A stretch of DNA of 64,000 nt from Antilocapra americana. Its lineage: Eukaryota; Chordata; Mammalia; Artiodactyla; Antilocapridae. Where the stretch lies: positions 2,654,058 through 2,718,057 of the forward strand of contig ML664662.1 of NCBI GenBank assembly GCA_007570785.1. Reading direction: 5' to 3'. The notes under the pieces were generated by a model. That model was not told the origin of the DNA. It did not search any database and worked only from the letters and a program-made list of their open reading frames with translations. Both the position numbers and the translations under genes were made by a program. Shown piece by piece: positions 11,971-22,879 of this stretch (its first letter is position 1; the number at the start of each line of letters is the position of its first letter).

Positions 11971-12285
11971 GGACGTCCCTGGTGAAGAATCAGCCTGCAG
12001 GAGACCCTGGTTTGATTCCTGGGTTGGAAAAATCTCCTGGGAAAAGGATAGGTTACCCCCTCCAGTATTCTTGGACTTTCCTGGTGCCTCAAACGGTAAA
12101 GAATTCGCGTGCAATGCAGGAGACCTGGGTCCAATCCCTGCATTGGGGATATCCCCTGGAAGAGGGCATGGCAACCCAGTCTAGTATTCTTGCCTGGAGA
12201 ATCCCCGTGGACGGAGGAGCCTGGCGAGCTACAGTCCATGGGCTCACAGAGAGACACGACTGAGTGACTAAGCACAGCACAGAGT
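11971..12285 (+). mobile_element. Tandem (dimeric) Bov-tA SINE
   Basis: Two SINE copies stand head to tail: the first from GTCCCTGGTGAAGAATCAGC to CCAGTATTCTTGG (about 11971-12075, lacking its tail half), the second from ACTTTCCTGGTGCCTCAAAC to GACTGAGTGACTAAGCACAG. The dimeric form is a known Bov-tA arrangement. Confidence 0.85.
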
Positions 12286-12394
12286 CTGCAGATAGCAGTG
12301 ACTTGAACCAGCCCCCTCTTTTAAGATATTTTTTTTACTATGGACCTTTGTAAGAAAAAAAAAGTCTACTGAGTTTGTTACAATATTGCTTCTG

Positions 12395-12518
12395 CTTTAT
12401 ATTTTGGTTTTCTGGCCACAAGGCAGAGGAGATCTTAGCTCCCCTACCAGGGATCAAACCTGTAACCCCTGCATTGGAAGGTTAAGTCTTAACCACTGGA
12501 CTGCCAGGGAAGTCCCTA
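12395..12518 (-). mobile_element. CHR-type SINE
   Basis: TTTTCTGGCCACAAGGCAG, then ACCAGGGATCAAACCTG and CCAGGGAAGTCCC at the right end: reverse-oriented CHR SINE. Confidence 0.82.
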
Positions 12519-12569
12519 ATGAACCCCCCACCCCCCGCCTTACTAGATGATCTAGATTTTATTTTTTAA

Positions 12570-12960
12570 AAAAGTCTACAAAAAATGCTGCAACAGAGAA
12601 CCTTTTACACATGTATTAAAACCCTTGAGCAAGAATATCTTTAAGAGACATCTGGGAGTAGAATTTCTGGGTCAAAGAGTGTATGCATTTACAGTGTGAA
12701 AGCCAATGCCAAGTTGTCCTTCCCAGAAGATGCAACAATATTAAACTGCCATTAACATCAACAAGAGGATGATAGCAAATACTTTCAGATAGGAAAGTAT
12801 CTGTTTTTATATGCATTTCTTTAAATGTTAGTGAAGTATAAGAATGAATGAGAAGCATCTTTCATGTGTTTATAGCTATTTGCAATTGTTTTCTTTGAAT
12901 TGTCTTGTCATGCCCTTTCCCCACTTTTTTATTAACTTGTTAGCCTTTCTTGAATTGTGA
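12570..12960 (-). mobile_element. Old L1M fragment
   Basis: Diverged reverse L1: TTTCTGGGTCAAAGAGTGTA, AAACTGCCATTAACATCAAC and TTCATGTGTTTATAGCTATT follow the order of L1 ORF2 3' coding and UTR sequence. Confidence 0.65.
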
Positions 12961-13268
12961 GGCTTAAGGATTAAAATAAATCATATCTTAGAAAGTTCTT
13001 CGGCTGTAAAGCACCCCATTATCACAGTTTAGTCAGGTGAGTGATAAAGTACACATATTTAGTGATTTCTGAAGATTCTGAGCATAGATTTCTCTGAGGC
13101 TCTCTGATGGAGAAAAACTACTATTAAAAGCATGATGTTTATAAAATCTCACAGGCTCAAGCTCACTGAAATACAATTCTTTTTTTTTCTTCAAGTCTGA
13201 TGTTTAGGCAGAAAAAAAGAGTAACCAGGAAACTTGATAACCAAAAGAATTAGGAACTATATCTTCTG

Positions 13269-13899
13269 GCAAATAGATGGGGAAACAATGGAAACAGTGA
13301 GAGACTTTATTTGGGGGGGGGCTCCAAAATCACTGCAGATGGTGACTGCATCCATGAAATTAAAAGATGCTTGCTCCTTGGAAGAAAAGCTATGACCAAC
13401 CTAGACAGCATATTAAAAAGCAGAGATATTACTTTGCCAACAAAGAAGGTCCATCTAGTCAAAGCTATGGTTTTTCCAGTAGTCATATATGGATGTGAGA
13501 GTTGGACTATAAAGAAAGTTGAACGCCAAAGAACTGATGCCTTTGAACTGTGGTGTTGGAGAAGACTCTTGAGAATCCCTTGGACTGCAAGGAGATCCAA
13601 CCAGTCCATCCTAAAGGAATTCAGCCCTGAATATTCATTGGAAGGACTGATGCTGAGACTGAAGCTCCAATACTTTGGCCACCTAATGAGAAGAACTGCC
13701 TCATTTGAAAAGACCATGATGCTGGGAAAGATTGAAGGTGGGAGGAGAAGGGGATGACAGAGGATGAGATGGTTGGATGGCATCACCGACTTGATGGACA
13801 TGAGTTTGAGCAATCTCCAGAAGTTGGTGATGGACAGAGAGGCTTGGCATGCTGCAGTCCATGGGGTTGTGAAGAGTCGGACACTGAGCAACTGAACTG
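13269..13899 (+). mobile_element. BovB LINE, 5'-truncated 3' end
   Basis: Forward translation from about 13311 gives HEIKRCLLLGRKAMTNLD, VYGCESWTIKK-like residues, FELWCWRRLL, PWTARRSNQSIL and FGHLMRRTASFEKTMMLGK: the C-terminal part of the BovB (RTE-type) ORF, downstream of the reverse transcriptase. A stop at 13755-13757 and later changes break it. It ends with the ACTGAACTGA terminus typical of BovB. An imperfect 10-bp duplication (ATATCTTCTG at 13259-13268, ATACCTTCTG at 13900-13909) flanks it. BovB entered ruminant ancestors by horizontal transfer (established). Confidence 0.93.
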
Positions 13900-13909
13900 A
13901 TACCTTCTG

Positions 13910-14690
13910 AAAATAAGAATTTGATTTGTCAGACTATTCAAAAGCAGAAAAGAAGAGATACATCAGTATTGCATTAATTTCATAAAAACACTGCTTTCCT
14001 TTCTCTATGAGGGTTGGAAACGTTTCTTTTTTCTCCACTTTGGAGAATGCATACTTGGTAGCTGCTTTTTAATGAAGGCAATATTTTCCTGCTCTGAATT
14101 TTCATTTCCCCTATACACATCTGCATGGCCCAGGTGGGCATTCAGGCATCTTTCAGCCCTGGCTTTGAGCCACATTTCCAGCAGGATCTTTCTCTCTTCT
14201 TGAATGTGAAGTGGCTGCTCCATCCACAGTAGATATTACCTTGTTGTCTTCTTGGCCTTTGTGGTCAAGTTCCCATTCTTAGGAGAATCTTCACCCTGGC
14301 TCCCAAGGTCAGCCAGGTCTTGCTCTTTTAGAAATCTTGGTTCCCTCACTCCCACAGGGTCCCTCCAGATCTTGCCCTTCACAGCTGTTTGCCTCTTCCT
14401 TAGGCTTTCACTTCACCTCTTTTAGGAAGTGCATTTTGTTTTCCCACATAGATTATGAGGCTCCTGAAGTCAAGAGTCTTGTGGTCAATTTCTTAGTGGC
14501 CCCCTCCTGCATGGGGCCTGTCACACTGCTGAGCTTTCAAATAATTATTGACTGGATATGAGTAGGAACTTGATTGCTTCCAGCCTGTAATCTCAGGTCC
14601 TTGTCAGAGCTTCCTACCACAGATGGTTTCCTCTGACCATTTCTTCTCTGCCTCAGCCTGGTGACCCATGTCCTCCACCAATCCCTTCAA
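13910..14690. other. Unassigned intergenic DNA
   Basis: No recognised repeat or gene; several short frames without motifs. Confidence 0.45.
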
Positions 14691-15680
14691 CCTTGGGGTT
14701 CCCTGACCATTCAGTCCTCGCTCTTCTGGTCTATCCATCCTCAGGAAAAATCTCATTGACTCCATATTTTCTGCCAGCAGTGACAAAGGCCCTAGCCAAC
14801 CTCTGGAGTTCAACTCAGGCTCACCTGGCTTATAGTCACGTGTCTGTCAGACATCTGCAGGTGGACCGCGCTGAGGCACCTCTAACTCAGCCTATCTCAA
14901 ACCAGACTCCTTGCTGTCTCCCAGCCCTGTTCCTGTGTTCCCTATCTCTGCCAGTGGCCCCACTGCCCTCCTAGTCATCCAAACTAGAAGTCCAAGTGTC
15001 ATCCATGATTCTTCCTCACATATCAAACCCTGCCCATTTGAACCCCCCAGTGTCACCCCTTCCTACCCCAATTCTCAGTGCCTTAGCTCTGGAGAAGTGT
15101 AGCCTCTTAACTAGTCTGTCTGACCTTAATCTCTTGCTTCTCAGTTTCTTCCAGAATGATCAAATTTCCCCCATTCAAAACAGTTCCCCAGCTCTTTGTT
15201 GCCTACAACGTGAAGTCCTCAATTCTCAACCGGTTGTGTAAGGCCCAGAGAGCTCTGTCCCTCACGACTCCTGCTGCACACACAGCTGATGCTATCTGCT
15301 CACCCACACCACGCCCATGCTATTCTTAGCTCGTCTCTTGCTCCAAATGCCTGCCTTGGCGCCAACCTTCTTCCACTTCCTCTTGACCTGGCCAGCTCTG
15401 TTTGTCCTTTAGCACTGCTCTCTGGGCATTCTTTTTCAGGAAGTGCAGCATTTGTTTATATCTGATTTTCAGCTCCCTACTCCCAGCTAAGCAATACCCC
15501 CATCCAAATCACTGTGATTTCATGTGAAATGCAACTTTCTGTTTATTCACGTGATCTTTCTTTTTCTATATCTGGCTTCCCACTTGATTGTGAGCTCCTG
15601 AGGACAGGGTTTGTATTTTATGTATCTTTAGTCTGACACACATGAAGCACCCAGTCTGCTAAATGATAAAACAACAGTGT
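14691..15680 (+). mobile_element. L2 LINE remnant
   Basis: Pyrimidine-rich blocks in L2 order: the CTCTTAACTAGTCTGTCTGA phrase, GCCCAGAGAGCTCTGTCC, the GCTCCAAATGCCTGCCTTGG segment, and the L2 3' end phrase GTGAGCTCCTGAGGACAGGG. Strongly diverged, with no usable frame. Confidence 0.65.
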
Positions 15681-15689
15681 TTATTCCTC

Positions 15690-17247
15690 CTCAGGATATA
15701 AGCAATTACCAAGAGTGATATGTGGATGAAATCGTTTATGGTGCTTTATAATCTACCTTCTACTGCCTTACAGAACATATGTCTGTGGGTTTATGTGGGA
15801 TAAAGATTTTAGAATTGGTGTCCATGCCATGTTTTATTACATATATTGGGTACTGCTTTGTCCCTGTGGAACTTTTTCTGGCTAAACTTCAGCACATCAT
15901 GACAGAGTGAGAGGCGTGAACTCCGTGCCTGTTATGAAATGACTGTGGTATAGGTTAAATGTGTGTGGCAATAGGTTGCTTATATAATCAAATTTGTCTG
16001 GATGTTGCTTCTGGGATAAGAGCAAGTTGCCAGATGTTGAGGGGGTAACCACGAGCACAAGCCAGAATAAATCAAGTGGCTGTCAGGATAAAGAGGACTA
16101 TAAAACTGGCAATGGAGAGGAACAGAAAGCAAAACAGTAGTGTCTTATATTCACGTGGCTGCTATCAGGGCTCCTGGGTCAGTATTCCTTATCAAATGGT
16201 AATGCTAGCATCAGAATAGAAAAGAAAGAATTAGGCAATTTTATCTTGGTTTCTGGTTCTTAGTAAGGAAATATGATAAATTTTCAGATTCAGCTTAACA
16301 TATAGGACGCAATTATCAGCCGTCTTTCAAGTCACTCCAAGTGTGACTGGGTTCTTAGGGGAACCTGTTGGTCAGCATCTGTCTGCTTCTGCCCCCTAGT
16401 GGTTCATTTGGAGTTGTTGAAACGCTTAACCTTGAGCAGTTTGGGGCCCCTTGTGCAGGAAAGTGAAGACAGTTTTGCCTAGAAATGAAGAAAACAGTAT
16501 CGCTGTATATAGACCCTTTCATTTTTAAAATTAGAATTTATGGAGTATATTTAATTTCTTCTGTAACTATCCAGAAATCACCCACTTCTGAAAGCCTAGT
16601 TTAACCTATAGAACAAACATTATCAACCCTTACTTTACATAAGCCTGGCCATGCCCTCAAAAAATATTGTGGCTTCTTGATTCTCATAGAATGATTCACA
16701 CATTGATTTTATTACCTTCATCTTGTCTAGAATTATTAATAGCTCATTGTTTTGCTTGATCTTTCTTCCCTGTTAATCTTTGTGAGATTTGTGGTTTGTA
16801 ATCGTTTTGTAGCTAGCATTCACAAATGATGTAGTTTTCATTTTATATTAATCTGAAATGGAATGTTATTGGGTAAAATACCCCTTAGGAGTATAATGAA
16901 AAGGACGCATTAATTTTCAGGGCAAGAGGGCTCATAACTCCCCTCTCCCTTAAATCTGTATTAATTGCTAATAACTTTTAATAGAATGGAATACATGTCG
17001 CTAATTTCGATTACTTCTTTTCAATGTGCAGCATATCTGAAACGCTTGGCAAGAACAAGAAAAGAAGCTCTAGAAGGTCGAGTACTTAATAAATACACTT
17101 TATGATACTGCAGTTTGTAAATGAGTCCAAATTGAAAGAAATTTGGGGCTCCAAGAGGGAATGCTCATGTTTTTAATTAAAGGGGCATGTAATTGGGAGA
17201 CTTAAACATTTTATGAGCACGCACATGAGTAAAACTTCATAGGAGAT
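15690..17247. other. Unassigned intergenic DNA
   Basis: About 1.55 kb without a repeat I can name; A/T rich near 16500-17100. A candidate for unique or conserved noncoding sequence, not assessable by eye. Confidence 0.4.
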
Positions 17248-17255
17248 ACTTACTG

Positions 17256-17447
17256 CAGGGGTCCTCAACTTCTGGGATCTAGTGGCTGATTATCTGAGGC
17301 AGAGCTGATGTAATGAAAATAGAAATAAAGTGCACAGCAAATATGATGTGCTTGAATCATCCTGAAGTCACCATCCCCTCCCCAGTCCATGGAAAAATTG
17401 TCTTCCATGAAACTGGTCCCTGGTGCCAAAAAGGTTGGAGACCACTG
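17256..17447 (+). mobile_element. hAT (Charlie-type, MER30-like) nonautonomous DNA transposon, copy 1
   Basis: Begins CAGGGGTCCTCAAC and ends GTTGGAGACCACTG, imperfect terminal inverted repeats. The interior phrase ACTGGTCCCTGGTGCCAAA is shared with the copies at 27813 and 46004. The flanking 8-mers are only loosely alike. Confidence 0.85.
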
Positions 17448-17489
17448 CTTTATAGCATCATTATAGAAAATAAGCAAGAGGTAGGTAGC

Positions 17490-17710
17490 ATAGCATGGTG
17501 GCTAAGTGTGTGGTACTGGTTCTAGACTGATTGAGTGAGAGTCCCAACTCTACTGGGTGACCTTGGGAAAGTTGCTTAACCATCTCATTGCTTAGTTTAT
17601 TAATCTGTAAAATGGATATAATGAGAGTGCTTTCTAATTCATATTGTTGCTGTGAAAATTAAATGGGATAAAGCTTGTAGAACAGTTCCTGGCATGAATG
17701 TCATCAATCA
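17490..17710 (+). mobile_element. MIR SINE
   Basis: Core phrase CTGGGTGACCTTGGGAAAGT, then ATCTGTAAAATGGATATAAT, then GAACAGTTCCTGGCATGAAT: the standard MIR order. Confidence 0.85.
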
Positions 17711-17734
17711 ACATATTTTTAGTACTAAAAGACA

Positions 17735-18205
17735 TTCTCCTTTTGCATGCCCATGTTCACTGAAGCACTATTCACAATAGCCAAAAGGTGGATGTGATCC
17801 AGATGTCCATCACGAGACAAATGGATAAACAAACTGTGGTCTACCCATGCAATGGAATATTATTCAGCCTTATAAAGGAGGGAAATCCTGTTTCATGCTA
17901 CAAGATGGATGAATATTGAAGACATCATACTAAGGGAAGCCAGTCACAAAAAGACAAATACTGCATGAATCCACTTACATGAAATATCTAAAATAATCAA
18001 ACTTATAGAAACAGAAAGTAGAATGGTGGGGGAAGAGAAAAATGGAAAGATTTATTTAACGCGTATAGCATTTCAGATTTACAAGATGAAAATTTCTGCA
18101 GATTGATTGCACTACAGGGTGAAAATACTTAACACTAATGAAATGTACACTTAATAGTTAAGATGATAATTTTTATGTGATTTTCTACCACAGTTTTAAA
18201 AAAAA
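17735..18205 (+). mobile_element. L1M 3' end
   Basis: Forward L1: CACAATAGCCAAAAGGTGGA, ATGGAATATTATTCAGCCTT, then the 3' UTR and an A-rich end. Many stops. Confidence 0.85.
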
Positions 18206-18699
18206 TCCTCTTCTGAACATGAGTGATTTTCCAAGAAGCTGGGAAAGTTCTATGTCTTGATCTTGGTGCCAGTGATATGAGCGTGTTTACTTAGTAAAAA
18301 ATCATCAAAAACATGTTTATGATAGGGGTACTTCCTGTTTGTGTCTTACATGTCTATGAAAAGTTTAAAACAAGGATACTCCCTTCAGAGACTTAAGCTT
18401 GCAATCTCATAGCCAGGCAAAGCAAACAATTGCTTATGTAAACAGAGTTTTAAAATACTAACATATACAGAAATGACTATTCAGTCAAATAGAAATGGCT
18501 GTTTGGCAAAGCAGGTAAGCTCAGAATTCAAAGAATTAAAAAAAAATCTTTGTATAATGTTACAGCCAGAAGAAACTTAAGAAAATGTGACACAAGGAAA
18601 TGGAGAAAGAATTCTTGCCAATCTGTACAAGGATTTTATTTACTTTTCCAGTCACCCATACTTAGGGGAAGACTCAGAAGAACTCAGTGACACAAAATA
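18206..18699. other. Unassigned intergenic DNA
   Basis: No recognisable element. Confidence 0.4.
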
Positions 18700-19045
18700 T
18701 ACCTTTTAAAAAATAACAAACAAGCACTTATAATAAAATTTGCCTATTTAAAGTGTACAATTCAGTGATTTTAGTATATTCAGAGCTGTGCAATCATCGC
18801 CACAATCAATTGTAGAACATTTTCATCACCTCAAAAAGAAACCCTGTATCTTTTAACACTATCAGTTTCTCCCCAACATCCACACCCTAGTCCATCCACC
18901 CATAGGCAACCACTAATCTACATTATGTCTATGTAAATATGCCTGTTATTTACATTTATATGAAGAGAATCATACAACATATGATCTTTTCTGACTGGTT
19001 TCTTAGTGTAATGATTTTGAGATTCAGCCATGTTGCTGACACATT
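18700..19045 (-). mobile_element. L1M 3' UTR
   Basis: Reverse L1 3' UTR hallmark: GTGTACAATTCAGTGATTTT, then AACCACTAATCTACATTATG and GAGATTCAGCCATGTTGCT. Confidence 0.75.
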
Positions 19046-19430
19046 TCTTGTGATTGTTCTGGCTAGAACTTTCTGAACAAGGTAGAAGACACATGCTAAT
19101 TCCTGGGCTAAAGCACTATGAGTTAAGACATTGTTTTATATATTGTTGGATTCGCTTTGCTACTGTTTTGTTCAGAATTTTTTTCCATGTTCATTGGGAT
19201 ATTGGTCTGTAGTTTTCTTTAATATCTTTAGGTTTTGGTGTAAGCATAATATTGCCCTTGCAGAATGATTTGGGAATTATGCACCTCCCCCTTTTTTTTT
19301 CAGTCACTAGTATTATCTCTTTCTTAAAAGTTTTGCAAAATTCACCAGTGAAGTCATTTGGACCTGGAGTTTTCTTTGTGGGAAGATGCTTTTTTCCCTC
19401 CTGCACTCTATTATTAACTTACTGACTTAT
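19046..19430 (-). mobile_element. L1 ORF2 fragment
   Basis: Minus-strand frame 19406-19191 reads KKTPGPNDFTGEFCKTFKKE and ends ENYRPIS, the part of the L1 reverse transcriptase that reads [13 protein letters not shown] and ENYRPISL in the younger copy at 1943-6397. Confidence 0.85.
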
Positions 19431-19434
19431 TTAC

Positions 19435-20812
19435 CTACTTAATTTTTGTGGTAAGAACATTTAAAATAAGATCTACCCTTAGAAAAATTTTAAGTAAACT
19501 GCAGTATTGTTAACTGTAGTCTCTATGCTGTTATTCTAGGAATTATTCATCTTGTCTAACTGAAACTTTTTATCTTTTGACTAATCCCTCCTTGTTTCCT
19601 CCTTCCCCTAGACCCTGGCAACCACCATTCTGCTCTGCTTCTGTGAATTTGACTATTTTAAATTCACAATAGCGGTAGTATCATGGAGTATTTGTCCTTC
19701 TGTATCTGGCTTATTTCACTTAGTATATTGTCCTCCGATTTCATCCATGTTGTTGCAAATGGCAGAATTTCTTTCTTTCTTAAGACTAAATAATATTATA
19801 CTATTTGTGTACATCACATTTTAAAATCCAGGCATCCAATAATAGACATGTGGGTTGTTTCAACGAATTGGCTATTGCAAGTAATGTGGCAATGAACATG
19901 GGAGTACAGATAGCTCATTGAGATCCTGATTTCAATCTCTTTCTATACAAACCTAGAAGTAGGACTGCTGGGTCATGGTAGTTCTGTTTTTGAGTTTTGT
20001 AGAAACATTCGTACTTGTTCCCATAGCGACTGTACCAGTTTACACTGCTACCAATAATAGGCGAGGGTTCATTTTTCTCCACATGCCTGGCAAAAATTAC
20101 TTCTTTAAAAATAATAGCCATCCTAATAGCTGAGATGATATCTCATAATGGTTTTGATTTGCATTTCTTGGGTGATTAATGATACTGAACACCTTTTCAT
20201 ATACCTGTTGGTCATGTGTATGTCTTCATTGGAAAAATTTCTATTGAGTTCCTCTGTCAATTTTTAAATCAAATACTTTGAGTTTTGCTATTGAATTGTA
20301 GGTGTGCTTATATATTATATATTTGGATATTAACCCTTTATCAGATTCATGGGTTGCAGGCATTTTCTCCCATTTCATAGATTGCCTTTTCTTGTTGTTT
20401 TGATGTACTCCCACTTGTCTATTTTTGCTTTTGTTGCTTGTAATACTGGTGTTATATTCAAGAAATCATTGCTGAAGCCAATGTCAAGAAGCGTTTTTCT
20501 AATTTCTTCTAGGAATTTTACTGTTTTAGGTCTTGTATGTAAGTCTTTAATCCATTTTTTATTTGACTTTTGAGTAAATTATAACAATCCAGTTTCATAC
20601 CTTTGCATGTAGATACACAGTTTGCTCAACACCATTTACTGAAGAGACTATTCTATCCCACTTGGTACCTTTGTCAAGTATTAGTTGACCATAAGAGTGT
20701 GTGTTTATTTCTTGGCTCTCTATTCTGTTCCACTGGTCTGTCAATTCCACACTATTTTGATTACCATAGTTTTTTTTCTGAGTTATAGTTGTAAATATTA
20801 TATAAGGTTCAA
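19435..20812 (-). mobile_element. Older L1 element, 3' UTR plus ORF2 end
   Basis: Reverse L1: 3' UTR (ATTGTTAACTGTAGTCTCTA, CCTAGACCCTGGCAACCACC), then the ORF2 C-terminal coding region in reverse (AGTAGGACTGCTGGGTCATG; GATTTGCATTTCTTGGGTGA; CTTGGTACCTTTGTCAAGTA). Broken in all frames. Confidence 0.85.
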
Positions 20813-20814
20813 GT

Positions 20815-22096
20815 ATGCAATATAGTGATTCACAGCTTTAAAGGTTGTACTTCCTTTATAGTTGTAAAATATTGGCTATATTCCCTGTGTTGTCCAATAC
20901 ATCATTGTAGCCTATTTATTTTATACATAGTGGTTTGTACCTCTGAATCCCCTACCCCTGTGTTGCCCCTCCCATCTTCCCTCTCCTTACTGGTAACCAT
21001 AAGTTCATTCTCTAAGTCTGTGAGACTGTTTCTATTTTGTAAATAAGTTTATTTATATCATTGTTTTTAGATTCTGCATGTAAGTGATATCATGTGATTT
21101 GTCTTTCTCTCTCTTAGTTTGATAATTTCCAGGTACATCTGTGTTGTTGCAAATGGCATTATTTCATTCTTTTTAATGGCTGAGTAATATTCTGTTGTAT
21201 ACATGTACCACTTCATCTTTATCCATTCATCTATCAATGGACATTTAGGTTGTTTCCATGTCTTGGCTATTGTAAATAGCACTGAAATGTAAACTGGGGT
21301 GCATGTATCATTTTGAACCACGGTTTTCTCTGGATATACCCAGTAGTGTGATTGCTGGATCACATGGTATTTCTATTTTTAGTTACTTAAAGAACCTCTG
21401 CATTGTTCTCCACACTGGCTGTGCCAGTTTCCATTCCCATCAACAGTGTAGGAGGTTCTCTTTTCCCCACACCCTCTCTAGCATTTGTTTGTACACTTTT
21501 TGATAATGGTCATTCTAACTAGTGTGAGGTAAGGTCCTATTGTAGTTTTGTCTTTTTTTTTAATTTTTTTTCTTTACATTATCGTGTTGGTTTTGCCATA
21601 CATTGACATGAATCCGCCATGGGTATACATGTGTTCCTATTGTAGTTTTGATTTGTTATTTCTTTAATTAATGATGTGGAACATCTTTTTATATGCCTCT
21701 TGGCAATCTGTATGTCATCTTTGGAGAAATGTGTATTTAGGTCTTCTGCCACTTTTGATTGGATTGTTTATTGGATATTGAGCCATATGAGCTGTTTGTA
21801 AATTCTGGAGATTAATCCCTTGTCAGTCACATTATTTGCAAATATTTTCTCCCATTCTGTGGGTTGTCCTTTTGCTTATGGTTTTCTTTGCTATGCAAAA
21901 GCTTTTGAGTTTAATTAGGTACCATTTGTTTATTTTTATTTTTATTTCCATTAGTCTAGGAAATGTATCAAAAAGGATCTTGTGGCAATATATATCAGAG
22001 TGTTCTGCCTCTGTTTTACTCTAAGAGTTATATAGTATGTGGTATTACATTTAGATCTTTAATTCATTTTGAGTTTATGTCTGTGTATGGTGTTAA
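20815..22096 (-). mobile_element. L1 element (part 1, 3' UTR and ORF2 C-terminus)
   Basis: Reverse L1 with the usual tail (GTAGCCTATTTATTTTATAC) and ORF2 coding in reverse. Minus frame 21363-21067 contains DEWIKMKWYMYTTEYYSAIK, which corresponds to [19 protein letters not shown] in the young L1. It is broken by an 84-bp insertion (21551-21634) and then by a BovB at 22097. Confidence 0.9.
21551..21634 (-). mobile_element. 84-bp L1-tail retro-insertion with perfect duplication
   Basis: T-rich left end, then ATCGTGTTGGTTTTGCCATA and ATGGGTATACATGTGT, the L1 tail phrase also seen at 43766. Flanked by the perfect 16-bp duplication TCCTATTGTAGTTTTG (21535-21550 and 21635-21650), so the insertion point in the host L1 is exact. 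Confidence 0.93.
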
Positions 22097-22869
22097 CCTC
22101 AGATATGCAGAGGACACCACACTGATGGCAGAAAGCAAAGAAGAACTAAAGAGCCTCTTGATGAAAATGAAAGAGGAGAGTGAAAAAGTTGGCTTAAAAC
22201 TCAACTTTCAGAAAACTAAGATCATGGCATCTGGTCCCATCACTTCATTGCAAATAGATGGGGAAACAGTGGAAACAGACTTTTTTTTCTGGGCTCCAAA
22301 ATCACTGCAGATGGTGATTGCAACCATGAAACTAAAAGACACTTGACTTGCTCTTGGAAGAAAAGTTATGGCCAACTTAGCATATTAAAAAGCAGAGACA
22401 TTACTTTGCCAATAAAGGTCTGTCTAGTCAAAGCTATGGTTTTTCCAGTAGTCATTTATGGATGTGAGACTATAAAGAAAGTTGAGCATCCAAGAATCAA
22501 TGCTTTTGAGCTGTGGTGTTGGAGAAGACTCTTGAGAATCCCTTGGACTGCAAGGAGATCCAACCAGTCCATCCTAAATGAAATCAGTCCTGAATACTCA
22601 TTGGAAGGACTGATGCTGAAGCTGAAACTCCAATATTTCAGCCACCTAATGAGAACTGCCTCATTGGAAAAGACCCTGATGCTGGGAAAGATTGAAGGTG
22701 GGAGGAGAAGGGGACAACAGAGGATGAGATGGTTGGATGGCATCACCAACTCAATGGACATGGGCTTGGCTAGACTCCAGGAGTTGGTGATGGGACAGGG
22801 AGGCCTGGCGTGCTACGGATCATGGGGTCACAGTCAGACGCAACTGAGCGACTGAACTGAACTGACTGG
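22097..22869 (+). mobile_element. BovB LINE, 5'-truncated, inside L1
   Basis: Forward BovB ORF: LRYAEDTTLMAESKEELKSL (RT catalytic box, here YAED in place of YADD), VGLKLNFQKTKIMASGP, then the same C-terminal stretch as the 13.3-kb copy (FELWCWRRLL, PWTARRSNQSIL). Frameshifts near 22280-22340 and others. Ends GACTGAACTGAACTGACTGG. A 10-bp duplication ATGGTGTTAA at 22087-22096 and 22870-22879 lies in the interrupted L1. Confidence 0.95.
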
Positions 22870-22879
22870 ATGGTGTTAA

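Noticed and set aside
11791..12280. Overlapping frames on both strands around 12 kb
   Set aside because: They are translations of the SINE dimer; the same peptides recur at every Bov-tA copy.
13307..13891. 194-residue minus-strand frame
   Set aside because: It is the antisense of the BovB C-terminal coding sequence; the same shadow appears at 22456-22761.
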